Program-made: the position numbers and the translations under genes
Notes under the pieces: generated by a model
Seen by the model: the letters and a program-made list of their open reading frames with translations, nothing else
The model's database searches: none
Told to the model about the DNA's origin: nothing
Part shown: piece by piece, positions 1 to 6,928 of the stretch
How the letters are laid out: each line of letters starts with the position of its first letter
Position numbering within the stretch: the first letter of the stretch is position 1
Assembly: GCA_947487325.1 (NCBI GenBank)
Contig: CANKWG010000017.1
Coordinates: 1-18,770, forward strand
Direction of reading: 5' to 3'
Origin: Oxalobacteraceae bacterium
GTDB taxonomy: Bacteria; Pseudomonadota; Gammaproteobacteria; Burkholderiales; Burkholderiaceae_D
Length of the DNA stretch: 18,770 nucleotides

Positions 1-190
1 GATGGCGCGTGCAGCGCTGGTCGCATCGCGCAAAATCGATGCAGCCGAGGGTGATGTTGCGTTTTACCGCGCCAAGCTGGGTACCACGCGCTTCTTTGCT
101 GACCATTTCCTGTCACAAGCTGACGCTTCGCGGGCTGCTATCGTTGAGGGCAGCGCAGGCGTTCTGGCACTGGCCGAAGAGCAGTTCTGA
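1..190 (+). CDS. Acyl-CoA dehydrogenase, C-terminal end (partial)
   Basis: The last 62 or so codons of a gene that begins before the window. The reading frame is open at base 1 and ends at TGA 188-190. The residues (…RFFADHFLSQA…, ending ALAEEQF) resemble the extra C-terminal domain of long FadE/DmdC-type acyl-CoA dehydrogenases of beta-proteobacteria, flavoproteins that oxidise acyl-CoA to 2-enoyl-CoA. The FAD-binding and catalytic parts lie outside the window, so substrate class cannot be judged. It converges on the TM2 gene 34 bp away, and no clear terminator is visible between them. The in-frame ATG at position 2 is an internal methionine, not a start. Confidence 0.7.
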   Translation, partial: MARAALVASRKIDAAEGDVAFYRAKLGTTRFFADHFLSQADASRAAIVEGSAGVLALAEEQF

Positions 191-224
191 TCTCGTTTTG
201 ATATGCTGATCGGCACTGCGGCGC

Positions 225-674
225 TCAGCCGTAGGCACCGCCGGTCAGCATCAGATCGAAACCGCGCGCCAACACCGTCAGCAGCAGTGTCGCTCCAAAA
301 AACAGATTCACCACCATCATCAGCGCAATCGGCCAGCGGCTATCCGACGCAACACCGGAGGTTGGGTTGTGGCGCGCATCCCATTTTTCATCCGGCATCA
401 GACCCAACACGAAAGTCTCAATGCTGGCCGTGAGCATCGAGATCACCAGGGGCAGGGTGTTTACCAGTAGAGGTAGTTCTGGATTTGATAACAACAGCAT
501 GGCCGATAGTGGCAGGCTGACCGCATGCAGCCAGCCCCAGCGATCTGTCAGTCCATGCAAATAGAAGCGGTGAAGGCCAACCCAACCCAGCAAAAGCGCG
601 AGGAGGGTGGCAATAGTCTTGTTCTTGTGAGTCGCAGGGCCGAGATCGGCAGGGTTTGATTCCATGGATTTCAT
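225..674 (-). CDS. TM2-domain membrane protein
   Basis: A 149-residue predicted inner-membrane protein. Residues about 19-55 form a TM2 domain: a basic KNKT start, a hydrophobic helix with a G-W-x-G-L-H-R-F-Y-L turn, then a second segment with W-G-W. Further hydrophobic stretches at about 55-90 and 115-140 suggest four membrane helices in all. TM2 proteins are widespread and mostly lack a known biochemical role, so no function is assigned. Two starts are possible, at 674 (MKSMESN) and 665 (MESNP). Neither has a good Shine-Dalgarno, and the upstream one is given. The gene is divergent from rpsP (167 bp gap) and convergent with the acyl-CoA dehydrogenase gene. Confidence 0.85.
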   Translation of the reverse strand: MKSMESNPADLGPATHKNKTIATLLALLLGWVGLHRFYLHGLTDRWGWLHAVSLPLSAMLLLSNPELPLLVNTLPLVISMLTASIETFVLGLMPDEKWDARHNPTSGVASDSRWPIALMMVVNLFFGATLLLTVLARGFDLMLTGGAYG

Positions 675-768
675 AGTAAAAATGTAATTATTGCGCTTTG
701 TTCAAAGAACGAGAAAGCCGAGAGTGTGCGCCAGCTGTGGCCTCAAGAGCAATTGATCGTTCGAGAAC

Positions 769-798
769 TTGTTGCCAACAGGTGAAAAACGCTATAAT
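769..798 (+). promoter_or_regulatory. Sigma70-like promoter of the rpsP operon
   Basis: A perfect -10 hexamer TATAAT lies at 793-798. A -35-like TTGTTG at 769-774 gives an 18 bp spacer. An alternative TTGCCA at 772-777 would give only 15 bp. Transcription would start near 805 and leave a leader of about 37 nt before the rpsP ATG. It is the best-matching promoter in the window and sits where a ribosomal protein operon needs one. The call rests on consensus match and position only. Confidence 0.7.
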
Positions 799-841
799 CG
801 CGGTCTTTTCCTGTGTCCGTACCCCTTTTGCCGAGAAGATC

Positions 842-1093
842 ATGGTCGTAATTCGTCTATCCCGTGGTGGCGCCAAGAAGCGCCCGTTTTATAACATCGT
901 TGCAACCGACTCGCGCAATCGTCGCGATGGTCGTTTCATTGAGCGTATTGGTTTCTACAATCCGGTTGCCTCCGGCGCTGCTGAAACACTCAGCATCAAG
1001 CAGGATCGCCTGACTCACTGGCAAAACGTGGGCGCGCAGCTCTCGCCTACCGTTGAGCGTCTGGTGAAAGCAGCTGGAAAAAAAGCTGCTTGA
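842..1093 (+). CDS. rpsP: 30S ribosomal protein S16
   Basis: An 83-residue protein of normal length for S16, a small-subunit protein that binds 16S rRNA and helps assemble the body of the 30S particle. It starts MVVIRLSRGGAKKRPFYNIV and continues with the family pattern D-S-R-x-x-R-D-G-R-F-I-E-R-I-G-F-Y-N-P. The start is ATG 842. The frame stays open further upstream, but the promoter -10 at 793-798 and the family start exclude that. First gene of the rpsP-rimM-trmD-rplS operon, with its stop one base before the GTG of rimM. Confidence 0.98.
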   Translation: MVVIRLSRGGAKKRPFYNIVATDSRNRRDGRFIERIGFYNPVASGAAETLSIKQDRLTHWQNVGAQLSPTVERLVKAAGKKAA

Positions 1094-1094
1094 T

Positions 1095-1643
1095 GTGAGT
1101 TTGCAAGGCGGTTCGGGAATTCCGGTTCCCGACGATCTGGTTCTGGTGGCGCATGTTTCTGGTCCCTTCGGTATCGGCGGCTGGATACGTCTCCGCACTT
1201 ACTCCTCCGAAGCCAGCGCGCTGCTCAGCGCCAAAAGCTGGTGGTTGGACAAGCCAGAAATGCATGACGTAGAAGTTCTGCAAGTGCGCGCGCAGGGCGA
1301 AGACCTGGTGGCACATTTAATGGGCATCGAAGGCCGGGAGGCCGCAGAAAATCTGCAGGGAGCGACGGTTCATGTTCGCCGTGCACATTTTCCGGCGCTA
1401 GAAACAAACGAGTTTTATTGGGTCGATCTGATCGGCCATCAGGTAGAAAACCTCAGTGGTGAGCCGTTGGGTGAAGTTGTCGGACTCATGGACAACGGTG
1501 CGCATCCTATCCTGAGGGTTGCATCGACGGCTGGCATAGAGCCCCGGACGCCGGAACTGCTGATTCCGTTTGTAGATCAATTTGTGGCTTCAGTAGATCA
1601 GGCAGGCAAAAAGATAACAGTGGACTGGGAGCGCGATTATTAG
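1095..1643 (+). CDS. rimM: 16S rRNA processing/ribosome maturation factor RimM
   Basis: A 182-residue protein. The N-terminal RimM domain begins at about residue 16 (V-A-H-V-S-G-P-F-G-I-x-G-W-I-R-L), and a PRC-barrel-like half follows from about residue 100 (F-Y-W-V-D-L-I-G). RimM binds S19 in the 30S head and aids late 16S rRNA maturation. The start is GTG 1095, one base after the rpsP stop. The nearest purine-rich Shine-Dalgarno candidate (GGAAAA inside rpsP) is weak and too distant. A GTG start, poor ribosome site and tight coupling fit the low yield of RimM relative to ribosomal proteins known from the E. coli operon. Slightly longer than many homologues because of extra N-terminal residues. 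Confidence 0.95.
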   Translation: MSLQGGSGIPVPDDLVLVAHVSGPFGIGGWIRLRTYSSEASALLSAKSWWLDKPEMHDVEVLQVRAQGEDLVAHLMGIEGREAAENLQGATVHVRRAHFPALETNEFYWVDLIGHQVENLSGEPLGEVVGLMDNGAHPILRVASTAGIEPRTPELLIPFVDQFVASVDQAGKKITVDWERDY

Positions 1644-1670
1644 CGTGCGCCGGGTTTAGTAAAAGTAATG

Positions 1671-1698
1671 ATGGCGAGGCGCAGACGTCCGTCGCCAT
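1671..1698 (+). repeat. Inverted repeat beside the trmD ribosome binding site
   Basis: ATGGCGA at 1671-1677 and TCGCCAT at 1692-1698 form a perfect 7 bp stem with a 14-nt loop in the rimM-trmD spacer. Its 3' arm ends exactly where the likely trmD Shine-Dalgarno GGGAG (1699-1703) begins. The loop contains the palindrome GACGTC. No U-tract follows, so it is not an intrinsic terminator. It may limit ribosome access to trmD. Confidence 0.55.
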
Positions 1699-1711
1699 GG
1701 GAGTGCAGCGT

Positions 1712-2467
1712 ATGCAGTTTGATGTGATCACGCTCTTTCCCGAAATGTTTTCAGCGCTGACCGCGTCGGGTATCACGCGGCGGGCTTATGAGCAGCAAAG
1801 ATTTGGACTGTCACTATGGAATCCGCGGGATTTCACCAGCGACAATCACCGCACAGTAGACGACAGGCCTTATGGCGGTGGCCCCGGGATGGTGATGATG
1901 GCGGCACCCTTGGAGGCAGCTATCGTTGCAGCAGGTCAGAGGCAACAACAGCTAGGTCTAACCAAGCCACGCACGATTTATCTGTCGCCGCAAGGCGTAC
2001 CGCTGAATCACGACAAGGTGATGCAGCTAACGAAGGCGCAAGGACTGGTGTTGTTGTGCGGTCGCTATGAAGCAGTGGATCAGCGCTTGCTGGATCGTTG
2101 TGTGGATGAAGAAATCAGCCTAGGCGATTTCGTGCTCTCAGGTGGCGAGCTGCCCGCGATGGCATTGATGGATGCGCTGATACGGCAATTGCCTGGTGTT
2201 CTCAACGATGAGGACTCGGCAGTTGAAGACAGCTTTGTGCAGGGCTTGCTGGATTGTCCGCACTACACCCGGCCTGAAGTCTACGAAGGCCAGGCAGTGC
2301 CGGCGGTGCTGCTCGGTGGTCATCACGCCGAGATTGCAAAATGGCGGCGTGAGCAGGCATTGCAGGCAACCATGCAAAAGCGGCCTGATTTGATCGCGAA
2401 GGCGCGTCAGAGCGGATTGCTTGGCAAGGCGGATGAAGCGGTTTTGCAAAAGATTAAGTTGAAGTAA
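1712..2467 (+). CDS. trmD: tRNA (guanine-N1)-methyltransferase TrmD
   Basis: A 251-residue SPOUT-class enzyme that uses S-adenosylmethionine to make m1G37 in tRNAs with G36, preventing +1 frameshifting. It begins MQFDVITLFPEMF, the family start. Hallmarks include R-P-Y-G-G-G-P-G-M-V near residue 60, Y-L-S-P-Q-G, L-L-C-G-R-Y-E-x-V-D-Q-R and the knot segment D-E-E-I-S-L-G-D-F-V-L-S-G-G-E-L-P. The C-terminal tRNA-binding part carries H-Y-T-R-P. An in-frame ATG exists at 1697, but 1712 has GGGAG nine bases upstream and matches the family N-terminus. Third gene of the operon, preceded by a hairpin. Confidence 0.97.
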   Translation: MQFDVITLFPEMFSALTASGITRRAYEQQRFGLSLWNPRDFTSDNHRTVDDRPYGGGPGMVMMAAPLEAAIVAAGQRQQQLGLTKPRTIYLSPQGVPLNHDKVMQLTKAQGLVLLCGRYEAVDQRLLDRCVDEEISLGDFVLSGGELPAMALMDALIRQLPGVLNDEDSAVEDSFVQGLLDCPHYTRPEVYEGQAVPAVLLGGHHAEIAKWRREQALQATMQKRPDLIAKARQSGLLGKADEAVLQKIKLK

Positions 2468-2608
2468 AAGCAGTTAAAACGGGCGAAGTAAACAACGACG
2501 TCCACTTAGTTCAAAGAAGTAGGACGGGCCTAGGCCTGAATTTGTTAACCCCATCCTCTACCGGGCAAGCATTACAAGGCGCCGGCAAGATGGTCAAGGA
2601 GCTTAAAA
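2468..2608 (+). promoter_or_regulatory. 141-bp spacer and possible structured leader of rplS
   Basis: The gap between trmD and rplS is long for an operon whose other genes lie 1 to 68 bp apart. It contains the 10 bp palindrome GGCCTAGGCC at 2527-2536, GTTAAC at 2544-2549, and a partly complementary pair (GTAGGA at 2519-2524 against CCTCTAC further on). No convincing -35/-10 pair and no U-tract are visible. The strong rplS Shine-Dalgarno AAGGAG lies at 2596-2601. It could be an RNA leader that raises or autoregulates L19 expression. That role is inferred from position only. Confidence 0.35.
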
Positions 2609-2992
2609 ATGGATCTGATCCAGCAACTCGAGCAAGAAGAAATCACCCGTCTGGGTAAAAACATTCCAGTATTCGCTCCCGGCGATACCGTGATCGTGAA
2701 TGTCAACGTCGTCGAGGGTACCCGTAAGCGCGTGCAGGCTTATGAAGGTGTTGTTATCTCCCGTCGTAATCGTGGTCTGAATTCGAACTTTATCGTTCGC
2801 AAAATTTCCTCAGGTGAGGGTGTTGAGCGTACGTTTCAGCTGTACTCGCCGTTGATCGCATCGATCGAGGTCAAGCGTCGTGGCGATGTGCGTCGCGCCA
2901 AGTTGTACTACCTGCGTGAGCGTTCGGGCAAATCCGCGCGTATCCGCGAGAAGTTGCCGAACCGTCGTGCAACGTCAGCAGCATCGGAGTAA
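2609..2992 (+). CDS. rplS: 50S ribosomal protein L19
   Basis: A 127-residue L19, which sits at the 30S-50S interface. Family pattern: M-D-L-I-Q-Q-L-E-x-E start, F-x-P-G-D-T-V-x-V near residue 23, Y-E-G-V-V-I-x-R-x-N-R-G-L-N-S-N-F and E-R-T-F-Q-L-Y-S-P. It ends with the basic segment R-R-A-K-L-Y-Y-L-R. ATG 2609 has an ideal AAGGAG seven bases upstream. The C-terminal tail after L-R-E-R-S-G-K is some ten residues longer than in E. coli, which is common in beta-proteobacteria. Last gene of the operon, followed by an intrinsic terminator. Confidence 0.98.
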   Translation: MDLIQQLEQEEITRLGKNIPVFAPGDTVIVNVNVVEGTRKRVQAYEGVVISRRNRGLNSNFIVRKISSGEGVERTFQLYSPLIASIEVKRRGDVRRAKLYYLRERSGKSARIREKLPNRRATSAASE

Positions 2993-3011
2993 TCAGGCAA
3001 GCGCGTCAGTT

Positions 3012-3042
3012 AAAAAGGGCACCGTGTGTGCCCTTTTTCTTT
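3012..3042 (+). terminator. Intrinsic terminator of the rpsP-rplS operon
   Basis: GGGCAC at 3017-3022 pairs with GTGCCC at 3028-3033 around a 5-nt loop. The flanking A5 (3012-3016) and T5 (3034-3038) extend the stem and supply the U-tract, which continues CTTT. It lies 20 bp after the rplS stop and ends about 8 nt before the next start codon. Confidence 0.9.
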
Positions 3043-3049
3043 GCTCTCT

Positions 3050-3721
3050 ATGAAAACACTTACCTTCGATCCTACTCAGGCAAGCATCGATGCCATCGCT
3101 GGTGAAGCACCGGTGGATGCGCATCGTCTGAGCCCGGTCTGGCTGCGCGAGCGCTTCACGCAGTCCTTGCCCTGGACGCCGGAATTTACCGAAGATGCCG
3201 CGTGGCGTGAATTACCGCCGGAGGCCGTTCCGGCCGCTGTGCTGATCCCTCTGGTGAATCGTCCACAGGGCATGACCCTTCTGCTCACACTGCGCACCGC
3301 ACATTTGAACGATCACGCTGGGCAGATCAGTTTTCCTGGTGGTCGGGTTGATCCTGAAGACCGCGACCCGATCGCGACGGCCTTGCGCGAGACGGAAGAG
3401 GAAACTGGCCTGTCCCGGCAGCACATTGAAGTTATTGGCACCTTGCCCGACTATCTGACGGGTACGGGTTTTCGTGTCACGCCGGTAGTCGCACTGGTCC
3501 AGCCACCCTTTGAGCTGGCCGCTGATGTGTTCGAGGTCGCGGAAATCTTTGAAGTGCCGCTCGATTTTCTGATGGACGGCGCCAACCATCAGCGCCGCAG
3601 TGCCGAATTTCCGAATCGTCCGGGTCGCCGCAGCTTTTATGGGATGCCCTTTGAGCATTACTTTATTTGGGGCGCTACGGCCGCCATGCTGCGCAACCTT
3701 TACCATTTTCTGCGCGCATAA
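3050..3721 (+). CDS. Nudix hydrolase, NudL-type CoA pyrophosphatase
   Basis: A 223-residue Nudix protein. The segment L-L-T-L-R-T-A-H-L-N-D-H-A-G-Q-I-S-F-P-G-G-R (residues about 78-99) is the signature of the CoA pyrophosphatase (NudL/YeaB) subgroup, which hydrolyses CoA to 3',5'-ADP and 4'-phosphopantetheine. The Nudix box follows with R-E-T-E-E-E-T-G-L at 113-121, and the metal-binding glutamates are intact. The Glu usual earlier in the box is not at its standard spacing; acidic D-P-E-D-R-D occupies that stretch. An open frame upstream runs through the rplS terminator, so ATG 3050 is chosen and agrees with the family N-terminus. No Shine-Dalgarno is visible before it. Confidence 0.92.
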   Translation: MKTLTFDPTQASIDAIAGEAPVDAHRLSPVWLRERFTQSLPWTPEFTEDAAWRELPPEAVPAAVLIPLVNRPQGMTLLLTLRTAHLNDHAGQISFPGGRVDPEDRDPIATALRETEEETGLSRQHIEVIGTLPDYLTGTGFRVTPVVALVQPPFELAADVFEVAEIFEVPLDFLMDGANHQRRSAEFPNRPGRRSFYGMPFEHYFIWGATAAMLRNLYHFLRA

Positions 3722-3763
3722 AGATTTAAATGAAAAGATTGCCAACGATTGTGAGAGTACGGT

Positions 3764-3792
3764 TTGATTCTGTGCATCTGCTGAGCTATCTT
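3764..3792 (+). promoter_or_regulatory. Candidate sigma70 promoter of the CbiB-like gene
   Basis: TTGATT at 3764-3769 and TATCTT at 3787-3792 are separated by 17 bp, each matching consensus at four of six positions including the key bases. A start near 3799 would leave a leader of about 23 nt before ATG 3822. It lies in the 100 bp gap after the Nudix gene. Confidence 0.4.
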
Positions 3793-3821
3793 ACGGGTTG
3801 TCTGTTTATCCAGAACAAGCA

Positions 3822-4778
3822 ATGACTCTTTTTTCCATTTTCTTTGTCCTGCTGATCGAGCAGTTCCGGCCGCTCAGGGCAGACAATCCCATCTACGGCT
3901 GGATTGTGGTGCTGGCAGCGCGTATCGAGCACAGCTTCAATGCCGGTCGCGCCGAGCATGGACGTCTGGCCTGGCTGGTGATGATGCTGGCACTGGTGCT
4001 GCCTACGCTGCTGATCTATTGGCTCTGTGCGCTGGCAGGTCCGATCGCGCAGTTGGCATGGACGATAGTGATTGTGTATCTCACACTGGGTTTCCGGCAT
4101 TACAGTCACTATTTCACCGCCATTCAGTTAGCGCTTGATAACAGTGATCTCACTGAAGCACGCCGTCTGTTAGCCGAATGGACGCGCCAGGATGTGCTGG
4201 AACTCGATGCCCAGGAAATCTCCCGGTTAGCGGTTGAGAATGCGCTGATCACCACGCATCGCCACGTGTTCGGCGTGTTTTTCTGGCTGCTGATGCCCAT
4301 GGGGCCAGCCGGTGCAGTGCTTTATCGCGTTGCCGAGTACTTGGCGCGTGCATGGAATACGCCTGAACATTTGCGCAATGAACCCTTCGGCAGCTTTGCA
4401 TTGAAAGCGTTTTACTGGATCGATTGGGTGCCCGTCAGATTGACGGCCATCGCCTTCGCGATTGTCGGGAATTTCGAAGATGCCATTTATGCCTGGCGTA
4501 GTTTTGCGCGACGCTGGGTGAATGAATCGACGGGTATTCTACTGTCTGCCGGCGGTGGTGCGATGGGCGTGCGTTTGGGTACGCCTGCCGAATATGCACC
4601 AGAACTGCCCGATGTGGACATCGCGGCACTCGAACCTTCGACGCCTGATATCGACATATTGCCCGGTGATGCGCCTTCACAACGCGCCCTGCAAAGTGCG
4701 GTTGGCCTGATCTGGCGGGCGCTCCTGCTCTGGGTCTTGCTCTTGCTTCTGGTAACCGTCACCAAGTGGATAGGTTGA
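3822..4778 (+). CDS. CobD/CbiB-like integral membrane protein
   Basis: A 318-residue predicted inner-membrane protein. Hydrophobic segments lie at about residues 1-14, 45-62, 66-90, 155-175 and 295-315. The middle resembles adenosylcobinamide-phosphate synthase (CbiB/CobD): H-Y-F-T-A-I-Q-x-A-L, then A-R-x-L-L-A-E-W-T-R-Q-D near residue 110, L-D-A-Q-E-I-S-R-L-A-V-E-N, F-F-W near 158 and G-P-A-G-A-V-L-Y-R-V-A-E-Y. The E-(S/N)-x-x-E-N-x-x-D stretch of true CbiB reads E-N-A-L-I-T-T-H-R-H here, and no other cobalamin gene is in the window. It may therefore be an AmpE/CbiB-family paralogue of unknown role. ATG 3822 is chosen over an upstream TTG at 3798. Confidence 0.85.
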   Translation: MTLFSIFFVLLIEQFRPLRADNPIYGWIVVLAARIEHSFNAGRAEHGRLAWLVMMLALVLPTLLIYWLCALAGPIAQLAWTIVIVYLTLGFRHYSHYFTAIQLALDNSDLTEARRLLAEWTRQDVLELDAQEISRLAVENALITTHRHVFGVFFWLLMPMGPAGAVLYRVAEYLARAWNTPEHLRNEPFGSFALKAFYWIDWVPVRLTAIAFAIVGNFEDAIYAWRSFARRWVNESTGILLSAGGGAMGVRLGTPAEYAPELPDVDIAALEPSTPDIDILPGDAPSQRALQSAVGLIWRALLLWVLLLLLVTVTKWIG

Positions 4779-4951
4779 CAGCACCGATTGCATGTCCTTG
4801 TTGTACTTACCTAATGGGCGAGACCAAAGTTCGTGGAATCCGCCGCTCTTGCTTTTTTTATCATTGAGTCTTCGGTAAGATAGCCACTGTTTGCATCGCT
4901 GCAACCCTTCGTCTTTTTACTTCATTGCCATCCTGAAAGATCGTCTGCCTC

Positions 4952-5290
4952 ATGGCGACCGCAAGCGCTGATACGAACTCCTCCCCCACTGACTTTATCA
5001 TTCAGGGGGTAACAGGCAAGGGTCATCTTTTTCGACCGAGTGACTGGGCCGATCGGCTGTGCGGCATCATGTCGCGCTTTCATCCGGACGCGAGCACCGG
5101 CTATGACCGCCACCTTCAATACTCACCCTACGTACAGCCAGCCATGATCGAGGGTGTACGGGCTGTATTGGTTGACGCAAGGTTGTACGCACTGGAGCCC
5201 ATGGCATATCACTTTCTTCAAGGTTTTGCGCGCGACAATGATCTACGCGTCATTGAAGCCTGTGTACTTCAGCCATCCAAGAAAGCGTAG
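4952..5290 (+). CDS. DUF3579 domain protein
   Basis: A 112-residue soluble protein with the DUF3579 pattern: F-I-I-Q-G-V-T near residue 15, F-R-P-S-D-W-A-D-R-L-C-G-I-M-S near 27, L-Q-Y-S-P-Y at 55-60, and L-E-P-M-A-Y-H-F…F-A-R-D-N-D-L-R-V-I-E-A-C at the end. The family is mainly betaproteobacterial and has no established function that I can name. From memory, homologues often sit near argF/rpsT, which are not present here. No good Shine-Dalgarno stands before ATG 4952. The 173 bp gap before it contains a T7 run at about 4854-4860 without a convincing stem, and no promoter I would defend. Confidence 0.85.
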   Translation: MATASADTNSSPTDFIIQGVTGKGHLFRPSDWADRLCGIMSRFHPDASTGYDRHLQYSPYVQPAMIEGVRAVLVDARLYALEPMAYHFLQGFARDNDLRVIEACVLQPSKKA

Positions 5291-5420
5291 AAGATCTACT
5301 CTGCTACGACAATCGCACAACCTACCGATAAAAATCAATTGTTTTGAATAATTAGTATTTTCTTAAACGTTTGGTGCTAATGCGCATTGCTTAACGCAAG
5401 CTGCTGCCGTATTTCACGCA

Positions 5421-5876
5421 GTGTCACGCCGCGCCATGTCTTCGTCTTCTCCTTCTCCTCAAGGTTTTAGTCTCATCGAACTGATGATCGCACTAGCCAT
5501 CGCTGCGATCATCGCGGCTGTGGCTATACCAGGTTATCGTGACCACATGCTACGGGGCCGTATTCCAGACGCTACCAGTACCCTATCTGAACTGGCTATG
5601 CGCTTGGAACAACACTACCAAGATAATCAAGTTTATGGCGATGCGAAAGACTGCGCTATCACCATGCCTGTAAACCAATTTTTCACTTTTGATTGTTCGC
5701 CTAAAAATGACGGTCAGTCATTTCTACTGAAGGCGACCGGAATTTCAACCGGTGCAATGTCTGGTTTCGTTTATACGCTCGATCAGAACGGGAATGCGGC
5801 AACGACCCAATTACCTGCGGCTTGGGGCAATACGCCCTTCAACTGCTGGATTACCAAGCGGAGCGCGACGTGTTGA
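5421..5876 (+). CDS. pilE: Type IV minor pilin PilE
   Basis: A 151-residue prepilin. The leader ends in Q-G, with the prepilin peptidase site before F-S-L-I-E-L-M-I-A-L-A-I-A, including Glu at +5, followed by one hydrophobic alpha1 helix. Downstream are the PilE-like G-Y-R-D-H, A-x-S-x-L-S-E-L-A-M-R-L-E-Q-H-Y-Q-D-N segment, two mid-protein cysteines and a C-terminal disulfide loop C-W-I-T-K-R-S-A-T-C. GTG 5421 gives a leader with an Arg pair (MSRRA…), as prepilin leaders usually carry positive charge. ATG 5436 would leave an uncharged leader and remains possible. Neither has a Shine-Dalgarno. First gene of the pilus operon; its stop overlaps the next start region. Confidence 0.88.
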   Translation: MSRRAMSSSSPSPQGFSLIELMIALAIAAIIAAVAIPGYRDHMLRGRIPDATSTLSELAMRLEQHYQDNQVYGDAKDCAITMPVNQFFTFDCSPKNDGQSFLLKATGISTGAMSGFVYTLDQNGNAATTQLPAAWGNTPFNCWITKRSATC

Positions 5877-6481
5877 CTGGTGCTATTAGCAGTGTCGCAT
5901 ACCACCAATCAGCCCAAGCACCTGCTGGTCTCTCCCTCATCGAGTTAATGATCGTCTTATCGGTACTGAGCATACTCTTCGCCGTTGGCATGCCCGCCTT
6001 TGGGCGGCTGTTACATGACATTGATATCCGTGGCAGCGCCGAAGGCTTGCGTGCGGGACTTCAAACCGCACGTGCTGAAGCGGTTACCCGCAATGCACTG
6101 CTTCGTATTTCAATCAACAATAGCACTGGAAAACCTACATGGACGCTGGGCTGTGTTCAGGTCAGCGCACGTTGTCCTGAAGTTATCCGTACCTACAACG
6201 CCGCAGCGGACACTCAAATACGCTGGGGGGTTGAGAAGGCGAATGATCTGTCCAGCTTGGGTGTGGCGCTGCAGGCAGGGCAGGGTCTGCCTTCAGGCGT
6301 GACGTTCAATGCGCTCGGCGCCGCTCCGGGTGTGGCGAGTGGCAACGATGCCATGCGTATTGATGTCATCCATTTGATCAATGACAAGGCAAGACGACTG
6401 GTGTTGATGATCACAGCGGCGGGTGCGGTCAGACTGTGCGACCCGTCTGCCGCCAGTGACGCAGTTTTACGTTGCAGCTAA
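5870..6481 (+). CDS. fimT: FimT/GspH-like minor pilin
   Basis: About 203 residues. A prepilin signature A-G followed by L-S-L-I-E-L-M-I-V-L has Leu rather than Phe at +1 and Glu at +5. After the helix, the stretch R-G-S-A-E-G-L-R-A-G-L-Q-T-A-R-A-E-A-V-T-R-N is typical of FimT/FimU/GspH pseudopilins. A C-terminal Cys pair (L-C-D-P…L-R-C-S) suggests a disulfide. GGAG at 5860-5863 lies six bases before GTG 5870 and nine before TTG 5873, and the TTG overlaps the pilE TGA, so translation is probably coupled. The leader from either start lacks Lys and Arg, which is unusual. FimT-type minor pilins prime pilus assembly, and some bind DNA for natural uptake. Confidence 0.85.
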   Translation: MLTGAISSVAYHQSAQAPAGLSLIELMIVLSVLSILFAVGMPAFGRLLHDIDIRGSAEGLRAGLQTARAEAVTRNALLRISINNSTGKPTWTLGCVQVSARCPEVIRTYNAAADTQIRWGVEKANDLSSLGVALQAGQGLPSGVTFNALGAAPGVASGNDAMRIDVIHLINDKARRLVLMITAAGAVRLCDPSAASDAVLRCS

Positions 6482-6487
6482 AAGCCT

Positions 6488-6928
6488 ATGCGTTCAAAGC
6501 CTCGCGTCGACATAAATTTCCCAGCTTCTCAGAGCGGCGGCAGCTTGCTCGAAGGATTACTGTCCATCCTGATTTTTTCAGTCGGCATGCTGTCATTACT
6601 GATGCTTCTCTCAGCCACCCTGGTAGAAACAGGCAATGCACGATACCGTAGCGAAGCCAGCCTGCTCGCCTCGGATTTGATTGCACAAATGTGGACGGGT
6701 GACCGCTCACTGACGGAATTGCGCGAGCGATTTGAAAAACCGGAGTCCGACGACTATAAGAACTGGCTTACCACAGTACATGCCCGGCTGCCGGGGACGA
6801 GTGGCACAACGAATTTGCCCACAATAAGCATTGATGATAAGCGTCAGGTCAAAGTCGTCCTGCGCTGGCAAGCACCGGGTGATGGGAAAACCCATCAGTT
6901 GCTCACGCTGGCGACCATCACTGACTGA
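6488..6928 (+). CDS. pilV: Type IV pilus minor pilin PilV
   Basis: A 146-residue PilV-family prepilin. The leader (MRSKPRVDINFPASQSG) is followed by G-S-L-L-E-G-L-L-S-I-L-I-F-S-V-G-M-L. If cleavage follows the first Gly of G-G, Glu falls at +5 and Gly at +1. The helix leads into the family pattern R-S-E-A-S-L-L-A-S-D-L-I-A-Q-M-W. The C-terminal half ends with V-V-L-R-W-Q-A-P, matching the final strands of PilV proteins. PilV, PilW and PilX form the minor-pilin complex that primes assembly and carries PilY1 at the tip. It starts six bases after the fimT stop, and its TGA shares one base with the pilW ATG. Confidence 0.88.
   Translation: MRSKPRVDINFPASQSGGSLLEGLLSILIFSVGMLSLLMLLSATLVETGNARYRSEASLLASDLIAQMWTGDRSLTELRERFEKPESDDYKNWLTTVHARLPGTSGTTNLPTISIDDKRQVKVVLRWQAPGDGKTHQLLTLATITD

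Noticed and set aside
857..1198. Open minus-strand frame across rpsP/rimM
   Set aside because: Antisense shadow of two certain genes, with no family resemblance and no ribosome site.
4840..4865. T7 run downstream of the CbiB-like gene as an intrinsic terminator
   Set aside because: No stem of useful length precedes it.
5385..5410. Short inverted repeat TTGC/GCAA in the AT-rich region upstream of pilE as an operator or promoter part
   Set aside because: Only 4 bp perfect. No -35/-10 or sigma54-type pair with proper spacing could be supported in 5291-5420.
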